DNA of 64,000 bases, taken from contig NZ_LMVL02000002.1 of assembly GCF_001541345.2 (NCBI RefSeq), positions 1,054,001 to 1,118,000 of the forward strand. Reading direction: 5' to 3'. Positions 16,390-25,582 of the stretch are shown here, piece by piece. Source of the DNA: Gillisella vitis (GTDB taxonomy: Bacteria > Pseudomonadota > Alphaproteobacteria > Rhizobiales > Rhizobiaceae). Numbering within the stretch: position 1 is the stretch's first letter; the number at the start of each line of letters is the position of its first letter. Under the pieces are notes generated by a model, which did no database searches, was not told the DNA's origin, and saw only the letters and a list, made by a program, of their open reading frames with translations. The position numbers and the translations under genes were made by a program.

Positions 16390-17490
16390 TCACCCTGGCA
16401 GTTTCGGCTTCGGTGCCGCATGGGGCGCCAGTTCGGTAAAGATCGCCTTGCCGATTAGGGCAAGTGGCACGGCTAGCATGGCGCCTGCCGCGCCCCAAAC
16501 CCAGGTCCAGAAGATGATGGCGACAAAAACGCCAAAGGCGTTGATTTCCATGCGGCGCCCCATCACCGCAGGCGTTACCAGATTTTCGACCAGCGCATGG
16601 ACAGTGAAGAACGCGATGGCGGGAAGCAGGCCGAACAGCAGGCTGCTATGGGTCAGCATTCCGGCAACGGCCAGCGCAAAGGTCATGGCGGTGACGCCAA
16701 GAAAAGGCACGAAGCTGGAGAGGAAGGCGAAAAAGCCCCAGAGCACCGGCAGCGTCAGCCCGCCAACCCAGGCGATCAGCAGCGCGCAGCAGCCCACACC
16801 CGCATAGATCACCGAAGCGGTGGCAAAGTAGAAGCCCAGCGCCGTTTCGATCGCGTTGATGCTGCGGATTGCCGAGAGCCGCCGGGCGCGGTCGCGGAAA
16901 GAGACGATCAGGGTTTTGCGGATCGAAACCCGCCCGGCCAGAAACAACACCAGGCCAGCGAAGAAAATCAGCGTTTGAACGATCGCCGGGGTTACCTGGC
17001 TTGCCACGGTTGACAGAATGCCGCCGCCGTTTTCCAGCATCTTGTCGAGGTTGATAGGGCCGTTACCGCTGGCCAGCCGATCCAGATGCAGCCAGTGAAA
17101 GCGTTGGAAATAGGGTGTGAACCGGTCCACCATGGTCTGGCCAATGCTGGGGATGTCCTGAGCCAGTTCCATCAGCGGTCCGGCCAGCGTGTTGGCAATG
17201 ATTGTCACCAGCGCGAAAAGCGCCGTGGTTAGCAATACAGCGCTCAACATCGGTGGAACGCCCAGCGCCTCCAGCCGGTCGGCAGCCAGGCCCAGAATGA
17301 GGCCGACCACAACCGCAAGCGTCAGGGGCATCAGGATCGTGCCTGCATAATGCAGCGCCGCAATCGCCACAATCAGGAAGAGCCCGATCACCGCCCAGGC
17401 CTGCGCCAGGTCCAGCGCCGTCTTGCGGTGCCGGCCCAGCCGCGTTTCCGCCGGCTGCAAAATCCGCCGCTTCACCGTGTCATCCATCAT
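16390..17490 (-). CDS. AI-2E family (UPF0118) transporter
   Basis: An inner-membrane protein of 366 residues with about eight hydrophobic segments and a large periplasmic loop (about residues 105-165) between the third and fourth, the known layout of the AI-2E/PerM/TqsA family. Conserved C-terminal stretches include LLFGLLPAIAFFTVHALVENLVTPAVMGRRMEIN and GVFVAIIFWTWVWGAAGAMLAVPL. Members export small molecules or act as Na/H antiporters; the name does not prove autoinducer transport. Two adjacent ATGs start the gene. It converges on the DUF930 gene. Confidence 0.85.
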   Translation of the reverse strand: MMDDTVKRRILQPAETRLGRHRKTALDLAQAWAVIGLFLIVAIAALHYAGTILMPLTLAVVVGLILGLAADRLEALGVPPMLSAVLLTTALFALVTIIANTLAGPLMELAQDIPSIGQTMVDRFTPYFQRFHWLHLDRLASGNGPINLDKMLENGGGILSTVASQVTPAIVQTLIFFAGLVLFLAGRVSIRKTLIVSFRDRARRLSAIRSINAIETALGFYFATASVIYAGVGCCALLIAWVGGLTLPVLWGFFAFLSSFVPFLGVTAMTFALAVAGMLTHSSLLFGLLPAIAFFTVHALVENLVTPAVMGRRMEINAFGVFVAIIFWTWVWGAAGAMLAVPLALIGKAIFTELAPHAAPKPKLPG

Positions 17491-18153
17491 GTCCGTTTAC
17501 GCCCCCGTCGGTGCCATCATTGTCTGCGGCCATGCTGGCACCGTCAGGGTGCAAAACCGCAACATGTTATATTTACTACATAATCTTTTCAGATTGCCAG
17601 CAGCGCGACCTTCGCATCGCCATGTGGCGCTGTTGCTCGACGCTCTGCCTGAGAGCGCCGCTGAGGGGCAACTTGACAAGCAATCGGTAATTAACGCGCA
17701 GAACGGGCAGTGGTTCCGCCCAGATTTTGCCTTACTTGCGCCACTTTGGTGCGAATGGCGGGGTTTAAGGGTTGTGTCAATTTGGGTCAGGTGATCCGGG
17801 CGGGTCATGTTTGTGCACGACATGCGCGCTAAATCGAGGGTTGTGGTCGCGAGCGTTAATCTCTCTGCGCAAAATCCACTATCATTACAGGGGTCTACGA
17901 AAAATCGGCATTTTGAGCCTGCATCTATGGAGATATGGAGGTTTTTGTAACTATCCGAAACAAAAAACCCCTCACGCTGGCATGTAACTGCTCCAAAAAA
18001 ATAGATATGCACCCAATAAAAGTGTCTGAAAAGTGTAAAAACCAAGATTTGTATTAGGGTTGGAAAAACAAAATTTGCAACTGAAAATATGTGTTTTTTG
18101 GCGCAATTTCCAATACATTGATAGAGTAAATAATATGTACAAGGCGGATGACT
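17491..18153. other. Gene-free region (about 660 bp)
   Basis: No convincing coding frame. The right half (about 17,990-18,150) is markedly AT-rich with A- and T-tracts, unlike its surroundings, and leads into the FAD oxidoreductase gene, so it probably holds that gene's promoter; AT-tracts of this kind are the type of DNA bound by MucR/H-NS-like silencers. No clear inverted repeat or terminator was found. Confidence 0.4.
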
Positions 18154-19926
18154 ATGCGTTTCATTATGGGTCGTCGAGTGTTTGTTGCTGGAGCGGCTAG
18201 TCTTTTCGCGTTGAGACCAAGTTTTGCACAGCAAGCGACCTATGATGTTATTGTCTATGGTATGACCAGTGGCGGAATTGCAGCGGCCATACAGGCAAAA
18301 GTCATGGGAAGAACCGTGGCAATTGTTGGCGGCTGGCGTGAGCGTCATCCCGGTGGGATGATGGCGGGTGGGCTCGGCGGCACCGATGTTGAAGCCGGCA
18401 GCGCCTTTGGCGGTCTGGCGCGCCATGTGATTTCCAGGATCAATCAAGAGGCCCAGGTGGCCGACGACCGGTTCTCCTTCGAGCCCCGCTTTGCCCAGGT
18501 GGTGTTTGAAAAACTGCTGCGCGAATATGATATTCCGGTGTTTCAAAGCCGTGGTGTTCTGCGGGTTGCCAAGACCGGTTCCCGCATCGACGCGCTGGAA
18601 ACGGTCGACCGCCAGGTGTTCAATGGCCGTGTGTTCATCGACGCCAGTTATGAGGGCGACCTGTTGGCCGCCTCCGGCGTGTCCTGGACCGTCGGTCGGG
18701 AGCCGCAGGACGGCGACAATGTGCTGAACGGCTTTCGCGGAACCCGGACGGATTCCTGGGGCGACAATCATAATTTCCAGCTGCATCGCCGTTTCGAGCG
18801 GGTGATCGGTCAGGTCGGCGTCGATCCTTTCGTTACCGAGGGCGTGCCCGCCAGCGGGCTTTTGCCGGGCATTCGCAATTATCCTTCTCCGGAAGTCGGT
18901 GCGGGCGACCGGGCCGTTCAGGCCTATAATTTCCGCATGACCATGACGCGCGATCCGGCCCGCCGGGTGGATCTACCCTCGACACCGCCGCCGGGCTTCG
19001 ATCCGGCCCGTTACGAATTGCTGTTCCGCTGGATCAAGGCGCTGGGCGAACGCGGCCAGCTCGCGGATGCTGAAAACGCCGTCAAGATGCAGTTCCTTTT
19101 GCATAACGATCTTGGCAACGGTATTTTCGACATCAACAATCGCGGTGCGGTCTCCACCGATTATATCGGCGGTTCCTGGGGCTATCCCCAGGCCGATTAC
19201 GGCATGCGTGAAAAGATCTGGAAGGCCCACGAGCGCTGGACACGAGGCCTGTTCTACGCGCTGCAATACCATAAGGACCCGCGCATGCCGGGTGCTCTGC
19301 GCGATGTGTTCCTTGATTATGGACTGGACGGCCAGCATTATCAGGACCCGCACGAAAACGATGAGGCGCACTGGCCCTATCAGCTCTATGTGCGGGAAGC
19401 CCGGCGCATGGTGTCCGACCACCAGATGACCGGCCATGACGTCACCGCCGCCGACGACCAGGAATTGCGCGACAACACCACGATTTCCACCGGGTCCTAC
19501 AAGCGCGACAGCCACCATACCCAGCGGATTGTCCGCACCACGGTCAACATGCTCGGCACGCCGACGCTGAGTGTCTGGAACGAGGGTAATTTCGAGGCTG
19601 AGGCTGGCGGTGCTGACCGGATTTTCACCATTCCGCTGTCGGCTATCGTGCCGCGCCGGGCGGAATGCACCAATCTGATGTCGATCTTTGCGCTCAGCGC
19701 CACCCATGAGGCTTTCGGCGCAATCCGCATGGAAATGAGCCTGATGCAAACGGGACAGTCGGCGGGTGCCGCTGCGGCGTTGGTCGCCGTCAGCCGGGCC
19801 GACATTCAGGACGTGTCCTATGACGAGCTGATTTCCAGCCTCTATGTGCCGCCGGGCGCCAAGCCCTCGGTCCTGCCACGTGACCCCAACAGCCAGGCGC
19901 TGGCTTTCAACCTGCAAAGGTCATGA
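18154..19926 (+). CDS. Exported FAD-dependent oxidoreductase
   Basis: A flavoprotein of about 590 residues of the FAD_oxidored (PF12831-like) group. The N-terminal GRRVFVAGAASLFALRPSFAQQ looks like a twin-arginine (Tat) signal, fitting export of a folded cofactor protein. The dinucleotide-binding segment YDVIVYGMTSGGIAAAIQAKVMGRTVAIVGG follows directly; FIDASYEGDLLAASG and the C-terminal HEAFGAIRMEMSLMQTGQSAGAAAALVAV are family hallmarks. The ATG at 18154 is spaced best from AGGCGG; 18148 and 18166 are alternatives. The substrate is unknown; relatives act on sugars or are annotated as xanthan-lyase-associated. Confidence 0.8.
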   Translation: MRFIMGRRVFVAGAASLFALRPSFAQQATYDVIVYGMTSGGIAAAIQAKVMGRTVAIVGGWRERHPGGMMAGGLGGTDVEAGSAFGGLARHVISRINQEAQVADDRFSFEPRFAQVVFEKLLREYDIPVFQSRGVLRVAKTGSRIDALETVDRQVFNGRVFIDASYEGDLLAASGVSWTVGREPQDGDNVLNGFRGTRTDSWGDNHNFQLHRRFERVIGQVGVDPFVTEGVPASGLLPGIRNYPSPEVGAGDRAVQAYNFRMTMTRDPARRVDLPSTPPPGFDPARYELLFRWIKALGERGQLADAENAVKMQFLLHNDLGNGIFDINNRGAVSTDYIGGSWGYPQADYGMREKIWKAHERWTRGLFYALQYHKDPRMPGALRDVFLDYGLDGQHYQDPHENDEAHWPYQLYVREARRMVSDHQMTGHDVTAADDQELRDNTTISTGSYKRDSHHTQRIVRTTVNMLGTPTLSVWNEGNFEAEAGGADRIFTIPLSAIVPRRAECTNLMSIFALSATHEAFGAIRMEMSLMQTGQSAGAAAALVAVSRADIQDVSYDELISSLYVPPGAKPSVLPRDPNSQALAFNLQRS

Positions 19927-20078
19927 GAGAGGGTCAGCCAGACGCATCTGTCGATAAAATTTCCTTGACGGCGGCCCGATAGAGGCGTTTCTCCCGAAAC
20001 GCTTTCTTCAAGGCCGGAATAGTGCGTCCCGGACCTTGGTATCACGGCCATCTGGCTGGCAGGCGCGAGAAGAGTGTC

Positions 20079-20858
20079 ATGGTTGTTTTGGATGTCCGCC
20101 GGGTTGGTGTTTCCCTGTTATCGCTGTTGTTGGGGTCGATGCTCCTGAATGGGGCCATAGCACCCGCCTTTGCTGCTGCGGATGGTTTGATCGAGCCGAA
20201 ACTGCATATCCATGCCGCGCCGAAAGGGTCGGTGCAGGTGGCGGTGACGCTGGATGCCTGCATGGGCAAGACCGATATGCGCATTCTCTCCACCCTGTTG
20301 GATGACAATATCAAGGCGACGATTTTCGTCACCGGTCGCTGGATACGGTCCAATCCGCAGGCTGTTGCGGTGTTGAAATCCAGGCCGGATTTGTTCGAAG
20401 TGGAAAACCACGGCGAAAGCCACATCCCGGCGGTGGATTATCCGACCACCGTCTATGGCATCGCTGCCGCCGGATCGCCGGAAGCCGTTGCCAAGGAAGT
20501 CACCGGCGGCGCGGACGCCATGCGGGCCGCAGGGTTTTCTCCGCCACGCTGGTACCGGGATGCCACGGCCAAATATTCCCCCTCCGCCATCGCCGAGATC
20601 AAGGCGATGGGCTATCAGATCGGCGGCTTTTCCATCAATGGCGATTCCGGCTCACTGCTGGGTGCCAAACAGACCGAGCAGCAATTTGCCCGCGCCAAAA
20701 ATGGCGACGTGCTGATCGCCCATATCAACCAGCCCACCCACGCCGCCGGTGAAGGCGTGGTGGCAGGGTTGAAGGCCCTGAAGGCAAGGGGCGTGGTGTT
20801 TGTGCATCTGAGCGAGGCGGGGCCGGTTGAGGCGGTCAAAGGCCCGCCGGTCAACTGA
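20079..20858 (+). CDS. Exported polysaccharide deacetylase-family protein
   Basis: A 259-residue NodB-fold protein with a signal peptide (residues 1-33, ending AFAAAD). The NodB motifs are altered but visible: TLDACMGKTD in place of TFDDG, ENHGESHIP for the metal-binding His motif, then PPRWYRDATAKYSP (motif 3), GFSINGDSG and DVLIAHINQPTHAAGEG. It would remove N- or O-acetyl groups from an envelope glycan; the replacement in motif 1 keeps the first Asp. Start is the ATG giving a clean signal peptide; the frame extends upstream. It is separated by 150 bases from the FAD oxidoreductase gene on the same strand. Confidence 0.8.
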   Translation: MVVLDVRRVGVSLLSLLLGSMLLNGAIAPAFAAADGLIEPKLHIHAAPKGSVQVAVTLDACMGKTDMRILSTLLDDNIKATIFVTGRWIRSNPQAVAVLKSRPDLFEVENHGESHIPAVDYPTTVYGIAAAGSPEAVAKEVTGGADAMRAAGFSPPRWYRDATAKYSPSAIAEIKAMGYQIGGFSINGDSGSLLGAKQTEQQFARAKNGDVLIAHINQPTHAAGEGVVAGLKALKARGVVFVHLSEAGPVEAVKGPPVN

Positions 20859-20861
20859 CAT

Positions 20862-21746
20862 TTATCCGGATATTGATGGCACCGAATTCAAAGTTAGACC
20901 AATTCCCCAGGGATCGGTCAGCCTGTGACCTTCAGCCCCCAATGTCACCGGAATTTCCAATCCTTCCAGCGTCGCCAGGGCCTTTTGCAGCGCTTCCCCA
21001 TCGTTAAACGTCAGGGAGTAGTCGGCAAGCCCGGTCATTGCCGGGAGGCGAGGGCCAGCGCCCCGGCTGTTCCAGATATTGGCGGCGACATGGTGATGGT
21101 ACTGGCCGGACCCGAAGAAGCTGGCGCCGGGATAGGTGGCCATTTTCTTCAATCCCAGAACGCCCTCATAGAACCGGTCCGCCTCCGGCACATTGCCGAC
21201 CTGCAAATGCATATGGCCGATGCTGGAGCCTTCCGGCAGTCCGGTCCATGACTCATCACTGGCGCTGTCGTAAAGCTCTTGCAGGCTGAGGGGCAGGGTG
21301 GCCATGCCAACTGTTCCATCGGATTGATAGGTCCATTCCAGCGGGCTGCGGTCGCGGTAGACCTCGATACCATTGCCTTCCGGGTCGGATAGGTAGATTG
21401 CCTCGCTGACCAGATGGTCCGAGGCGCCGTCCAATTGGACGCCGGAATGGGCGACATGGCGCAGCCATTGCGCCAGGGCCTTGCGGCTCGGCAACAGAAA
21501 AGCGGTGTGGAACAGCCCGGCTGCCGTGCGCGGCGCCATGGCTGCATCGCGCCTCGTGGTCAGCGTCAGCAGCGGCGTTGCGCCAACCCCCAGCACCATG
21601 CCGCTGGCCGTGCTCTCCAGCACGGCAAGACCAATGATTTTCTGGTAAAAGCTGGAGACCATGGCCAGATCGCCGACCACCAGATGCGCCCGTCCAATAT
21701 GGATCGGGCGGGTCAGGGCAAAGCTTGGAGAAGGATGGGTATCCAT
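20862..21746 (-). CDS. VOC-family extradiol dioxygenase-like protein
   Basis: A protein of 294 residues with two vicinal-oxygen-chelate modules, similar to CatE-type catechol 2,3-dioxygenases. Module 1 (about 14-135) has GRAHLVVGDLAMVSSFYQKIIGL, LFHTAFLLP and DPEGNGIEVYRD; module 2 (about 170-285) has GHMHLQVGNVPEADRFYEGVLGL and SGQYHHHVAANIWNSRG. The last half-module ends DPWGIGLTL, lacking the Glu seen in module 1. The metal ligands therefore may come from only one module. Ring cleavage of a catechol is a family-level guess. It is convergent with the deacetylase gene, three bases away. Confidence 0.8.
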   Translation of the reverse strand: MDTHPSPSFALTRPIHIGRAHLVVGDLAMVSSFYQKIIGLAVLESTASGMVLGVGATPLLTLTTRRDAAMAPRTAAGLFHTAFLLPSRKALAQWLRHVAHSGVQLDGASDHLVSEAIYLSDPEGNGIEVYRDRSPLEWTYQSDGTVGMATLPLSLQELYDSASDESWTGLPEGSSIGHMHLQVGNVPEADRFYEGVLGLKKMATYPGASFFGSGQYHHHVAANIWNSRGAGPRLPAMTGLADYSLTFNDGEALQKALATLEGLEIPVTLGAEGHRLTDPWGIGLTLNSVPSISG

Positions 21747-21906
21747 GGCGGCAGATCCGATAGGTTGAAGCGCGAGAGCGCTGGGAACGACTTGGTTTCT
21801 AGATAGAGCCTGCCGGTCGTTTCATGTAGGGCGCATATACGCGAAAGATCGTTCGATAATGATGAACAGTGCCCCTGTCATCGTTCAATCCTAACGATTT
21901 CCAGGC

Positions 21907-21920
21907 TTGATCGGGATCAA
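21907..21920. promoter_or_regulatory. FNR/FixK-type box (anaerobox)
   Basis: TTGATCGGGATCAA matches the TTGAT-N4-ATCAA consensus exactly. It lies 69 bases upstream of the universal stress protein start, a good position for class II or class I activation. A Crp/Fnr regulator is encoded 3 kb away in the same cluster. The match is seen directly; binding is inferred. Confidence 0.75.
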
Positions 21921-21989
21921 TGCGGGCGGAGCTTGGCGCGCGCAGGTTGTTATCTGCGAAGTCGTTCAGCAGCCGAGAGGAGAGAGGTC

Positions 21990-22400
21990 ATGTACAGAAA
22001 GATCATTGTTCCCGTGGACATCGCGCAATGGGAAAAGGGCGACAAGATCCTGACAAAGGCGCAGAGCCTGCTGGATGTTGGCGGCGAGATCGTGCTGCTG
22101 ACCGTGGTCGAGCATCTGCCGTCCTATCTCGCCATCGATATTCCACATGACATCATCGATGGGGCGGTGGAGGAAGGGCGAACCAAACTCGCCGCGCTGG
22201 CCGCTTCGGTTGGCCCTGGTGTGACGACGCAATTGCGGGTCGGTTCGCCCGCCCATGAGATTCTGGCGGTAGCAGCGGAGCAAAAGGCCGACTTGATCAT
22301 TATCGCTTCGCATATCCCGGATTTTTCCAACTATTTGATCGGGGCGACTGCTGACCGCGTCGTGCGCCACGCCCGATGCGCGGTCCTTGTCGACCGGTAA
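21990..22400 (+). CDS. Universal stress protein
   Basis: A 136-residue UspA-domain protein. The N-terminal MYRKIIVPVDIAQWEKGDKILTKAQSLL and the C-terminal AEQKADLIIIASHIPDFSNYLIGATADRVVRHARCAVLVDR are typical. The nucleotide-binding Gly pattern is only partly kept (SHIPDFSNYLIGATADRV), as in UspF/G-type proteins. GAGGAGAGAGG precedes the ATG. It lies under a perfect FNR box and directly upstream of a DksA/TraR-type gene (37 bases), so the two probably form an operon induced when oxygen is low. Confidence 0.88.
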   Translation: MYRKIIVPVDIAQWEKGDKILTKAQSLLDVGGEIVLLTVVEHLPSYLAIDIPHDIIDGAVEEGRTKLAALAASVGPGVTTQLRVGSPAHEILAVAAEQKADLIIIASHIPDFSNYLIGATADRVVRHARCAVLVDR

Positions 22401-22437
22401 TCGTATCCGGGAGGCGTTTCACATTTTGAGGAGATCG

Positions 22438-22758
22438 ATGATGGACATGGATGGATATAGGCAGACGCTGCTCGGACGGCGGCTGGAGCTCTCCAGCCGG
22501 TTAGGAAAAATTTCCGGAGATCTGTCGGAGCAGCGCAGCGCGGAAAGCGCCGAGCGTGCTATCGAATCGGAAAATGACGAAGTGCTGGAAAGCCTGGGGC
22601 AAGCGGGCGAAAACGAGTTGCGCGGCATCGAGGCGGCACTGGCCCGCATGGAAGCCGGTTCCTACGGACGCTGCGTGACCTGCGATGCGGCAATTGCACC
22701 CGAACGGCTCGCCCTGCTACCGGCCACGCCGTTTTGCCAGGATTGCGCTCCAGCCTGA
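22438..22758 (+). CDS. DksA/TraR-type zinc-finger protein
   Basis: A 106-residue protein with an N-terminal helical region (YRQTLLGRRLELSSRLGKISGDL) and the C4 zinc finger GSYGRCVTCDAAIAPERLALLPATPFCQDC. Proteins of this group bind in the secondary channel of RNA polymerase and modulate transcription under stress, but short forms lacking the DksA coiled-coil tip are common and their action is uncertain. GAGGAG lies before two adjacent ATGs at 22438 and 22441. Probable operon with the universal stress protein. Confidence 0.85.
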   Translation: MMDMDGYRQTLLGRRLELSSRLGKISGDLSEQRSAESAERAIESENDEVLESLGQAGENELRGIEAALARMEAGSYGRCVTCDAAIAPERLALLPATPFCQDCAPA

Positions 22759-22785
22759 ACAGACGTGCAGACGGACGTGGTCCGG

Positions 22786-23163
22786 CTATTGCAGCAGTGC
22801 CGCCACCGTGCCTCCCATCAGCAGCACAAAGGCAATGACCCAGGAAATCAGCGCGCCGGGGCCGCGTTTTTTTGCATCCGCATAATATTCAGCCGCATAG
22901 AGCACCCGTGCGCCTGTCCAGCACAGGCCCAGCAGCCCGGCCAGTTGGTCGGACAGGTAAAAGCCGAAGAGCCAGAGCGACGGCAGAAAGAACACCAATT
23001 GCTCGGCGGTGTTTTGTTGAACCCGATAAATCCGCTCGAAATTCTCATCGCCTGTCATCTTCGGTGCCTTGACCCCAAATTGCTGGCGCGCCCGGGCGAC
23101 CTTGATGAAGAACCAGTTATAGGCGATCAGCGCCATGAACGTGGCAAGGACTGTAAAGCGCAT
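22786..23163 (-). CDS. MAPEG-family membrane protein
   Basis: A 125-residue membrane protein with about four hydrophobic helices, of the MAPEG group (microsomal glutathione S-transferase-like). The diagnostic segment is ENFERIYRVQQNTAEQLVFFLPSLWLFGFYLS, with ARVLYAAEYYADAKKRGPGALIS between the last two helices. Bacterial members may detoxify lipid peroxides with glutathione; activity is inferred. It is convergent with the DksA-like gene. Confidence 0.85.
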   Translation of the reverse strand: MRFTVLATFMALIAYNWFFIKVARARQQFGVKAPKMTGDENFERIYRVQQNTAEQLVFFLPSLWLFGFYLSDQLAGLLGLCWTGARVLYAAEYYADAKKRGPGALISWVIAFVLLMGGTVAALLQ

Positions 23164-23531
23164 GGATGCTTCCTGTCATGGTGGGAGGACGGCAGTTTCA
23201 CGGACGGAGCCGGGAACGGTCCTACAGCTTTATCCGCAAACGGTTTAAGCCCGGTTGATGACGGCTCAGGCCTGGGTGTTCGGCGCAGATAGTCCAGGCC
23301 TTGACACTGCAATGATCGATCGAAGAGCGGCAATTGGCGGTCTTGCCAACACGATAGAGTTGACGCATCATGGTCACTTAAGGTTGCGAGGTGTGGCCGC
23401 CATAGACATAAATTTGACCGGATCGTCAGGCTGAACAGGCTTATATGAAGACGATGAGACGGGCGACATCATCTGGCAATCATTATCGCTTATGATGTCG
23501 GAAAGTATTTTAATTTCTTGGGTTGATCAGA
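23164..23531. other. Gene-free region with a long inverted repeat before the hemolysin III gene
   Basis: No coding frame is convincing. CGACATCAT at 23464-23472 is repeated as its exact complement at 23492-23500, with 19 bases between, ending 31 bases before the downstream start. It could be a leader hairpin or paired half-sites. No FNR box was seen here. Confidence 0.4.
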
Positions 23532-24185
23532 ATGATGGAAGAATTCCGCTTCGGGCGACACTATGATTTTCACGAATTGCTGGCCGATGGCATTGTGCAT
23601 GGTGTCGGCGTGGTGTTTGCGCTGGTTGGTGTCACGGCGCTGATTTTCTATGCCACGGTGTTTACCAGCTTTGGCGAGATTGCCGCCAGCTGGATCTACG
23701 GCCTTGGCCTGGTATTGGCTCTCGGCTGTTCCTTCACCTACAATATGTGGCCGCGCTCGACATTCAAGACCTATCTTCGGCGGCTGGATCATTCGGCGAT
23801 TTTCGTGTTGATCGCGGCTACCTATACGCCCTTTTTAGAGCGCGGCGCCGATGAGCCGGTCATCCTCTGTCTGTTGATCGGTATCTGGCTGACGGCAATC
23901 ACCGGGATCTTCCTGAAATGCCGCTATCCGGGCCGCTACGACCGGTTGGCCATCCTGCTTTATCTGGCCATGGGCTGGAGCGGCGTGCTGGCGCTGGAGC
24001 CGATTTCCGAACGTCTGCCATCCGTTACCATGGTGCTGATCTTCATCGGCGGCATTCTTTATTCCGCAGGCGTCATCTTCCACGTCTGGGAGCGGCTGCG
24101 GTTTCAAAATGCCATCTGGCACGGTTTCGTGGTGGCGGCGGCCGCCGTGCATTATTCCGCTGTGGTCACCGCCATCGGGTCTTGA
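23532..24185 (+). CDS. Hemolysin III (YqfA/TrhA-like) membrane protein
   Basis: A seven-helix membrane protein of about 217 residues of the hemolysin III/PAQR superfamily. Typical features are DGIVHGVG in the first helix, FTYNMWPRSTFKTYLRRLDHSAIFVLIAATYTPF (the conserved Asp-His) and LYSAGVIFHVWERLRFQNAIWHGFVVAAAAVHYSAVV with metal-binding His residues. YqfA-type members affect membrane energetics and fluidity; haemolytic activity should not be assumed. ATG 23532 or 23535 is preferred to the upstream TTG. Confidence 0.88.
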   Translation: MMEEFRFGRHYDFHELLADGIVHGVGVVFALVGVTALIFYATVFTSFGEIAASWIYGLGLVLALGCSFTYNMWPRSTFKTYLRRLDHSAIFVLIAATYTPFLERGADEPVILCLLIGIWLTAITGIFLKCRYPGRYDRLAILLYLAMGWSGVLALEPISERLPSVTMVLIFIGGILYSAGVIFHVWERLRFQNAIWHGFVVAAAAVHYSAVVTAIGS

Positions 24186-24285
24186 AGTGGCGTGGCTGTA
24201 TAGCCGGGAAAGTCAGAGTTGGCGATATCATGCTGGCCTCCCGGAGATCAGCCCTTTCGTCGCGCTTCGGCAATGCACCAGTCCG

Positions 24286-25017
24286 TCAGTCGATACCTGA
24301 AAAGTCGTTCAATTTCTTCATGCTTATCTCGAGCTTCCTCGGCCCCTTTCGCTGGACGAGGCCGTTTTTTTCAAGCAACGCAAAAGTGCGTGACACTGAT
24401 TCTACCGACGTCCCAAGATAGTCCGCAATATCGTAGCGCGACATCGGAAGCGATAAGGTCGAGCTTTCACTGTCGAAATAGCGATCATGATCCGAACAAT
24501 CTACTAGAAACGCAGCTAAGCGTTGTGGCAGTTCCAATTGTCCGATTGTGATGGTGTGTCGTTGCGCGGTCCGAATTTCGTGGACCGCCTTGACGAAGAA
24601 ACCATGCTGAATCCTCGGATTTTCCAGAAGGAATTTCTCCAGCTTGCGGAACGGAAAGCGATATACGCAGCAGGGTGTTACCGCCTCTGACGAGTTCACG
24701 TACAGTCCATTTTCTGCCAGACCAAAGATATCGCCTGGCCAGTAAAACGCCACGATCTGCCGTTGACCATCCTTCAGCGAGTGACAGGCCTGAACGACTC
24801 CCTCGACAAGCAAATAGAGGAAATCTGCGGGTTCGCCTTGCGACAATATCTCTGACTTCGCCGTGCTATACTCTATGAGTTCTCCCAGTCGCCCAAGTTC
24901 GAACTGTTCATCTGGGCTTAGGACGATATTCTCCGCGTTCTCATCTCGCTGCGGCGACCATACAGGCGTTGCTCTGATTTGGAGTGGCGGTCGGCTAGCG
25001 GGCGAAGAAAGGCTCAT
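24286..25017 (-). CDS. Crp/Fnr-family transcriptional regulator (FixK/NnrR-like)
   Basis: A 243-residue regulator: a cyclic-nucleotide-binding-type beta-roll (about residues 40-150, ILSQGEPADFLYLLVEGVVQACHSLKDGQRQIVAFYWPGDIFGL) and a C-terminal winged helix with LPMSRYDIADYLGTSVESVSRTFALLEKNGLVQRKGPRKLEI, whose Glu-Ser-Val-Ser-Arg recognition helix is of the FNR class that reads TTGAT half-sites. The N-terminal cysteine cluster of true FNR is missing, so it does not hold an Fe-S cluster in that way and is closer to FixK/NnrR. A near-perfect box for this class lies 33 bases upstream, pointing to autoregulation. Confidence 0.88.
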   Translation of the reverse strand: MSLSSPASRPPLQIRATPVWSPQRDENAENIVLSPDEQFELGRLGELIEYSTAKSEILSQGEPADFLYLLVEGVVQACHSLKDGQRQIVAFYWPGDIFGLAENGLYVNSSEAVTPCCVYRFPFRKLEKFLLENPRIQHGFFVKAVHEIRTAQRHTITIGQLELPQRLAAFLVDCSDHDRYFDSESSTLSLPMSRYDIADYLGTSVESVSRTFALLEKNGLVQRKGPRKLEISMKKLNDFSGID

Positions 25018-25049
25018 GGGTTACAGTCTTGCAAGGAGGAAAATTAGAA

Positions 25050-25063
25050 CTGATTTTTATCAA
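25050..25063. promoter_or_regulatory. Near-consensus FNR/FixK box before the Crp/Fnr gene
   Basis: CTGATTTTTATCAA differs at one position from TTGAT-N4-ATCAA. It lies 33 bases upstream of the regulator start, close enough to act as a repressor or autoregulatory site. Confidence 0.6.
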
Positions 25064-25582
25064 TGCTTAGGAACGTCTGAAGAATAATTTTCGCTGGTAA
25101 GACGCTGTATGATGGAACGTTTTATTGTGGAAGCCAACACTAACCATTTCCGAAAAAACTATTCCAAAGAAAATAATGCGAGTAGTTTCTTGACGTTTCT
25201 TTACATTTTCGGAGCAAGAGCGAAAATTCGATACCACATTGCAGAAAATCTCGACGCAAGATCGGCCTTGCGCTGTGATATCAACCTTGATCCGAGCTCA
25301 GATCCTTTACAACAGCGTCCGCCCATATCGCAAGGACGATGTTTACTCCGCAAAAGCTACATCAAGGGTGGGCTATTGTTTTTGGTTCAGTCAAATGACT
25401 GTCATATCTCTTAAGTTGGATTTTATCATTTCGGCCATTTAGAGTTGTTGCATTGTCAAGTTTCGGAAAGACCCTTGTCGGGAGGGTCATAGGAGGGGTC
25501 ATTGAAGATGACAAATCGTATTTGCGTGCACGGTTTTCTGCGTTAGGACTGTGCGTATCCTATGTCTGTTTCAGGGCTTCTC
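25064..25582. other. Gene-free region (about 520 bp)
   Basis: AT-rich in its first half. Frames of up to about 100 codons exist, but none has a ribosome binding site or recognisable protein features. It separates the Crp/Fnr gene from the divergent acetyltransferase and presumably holds both promoters. Confidence 0.4.

Noticed and set aside
17497..18786. Minus-strand frame spanning the gene-free region (429 codons)
   Set aside because: Runs antisense into the FAD oxidoreductase gene and through AT-rich non-coding DNA; no domain seen.
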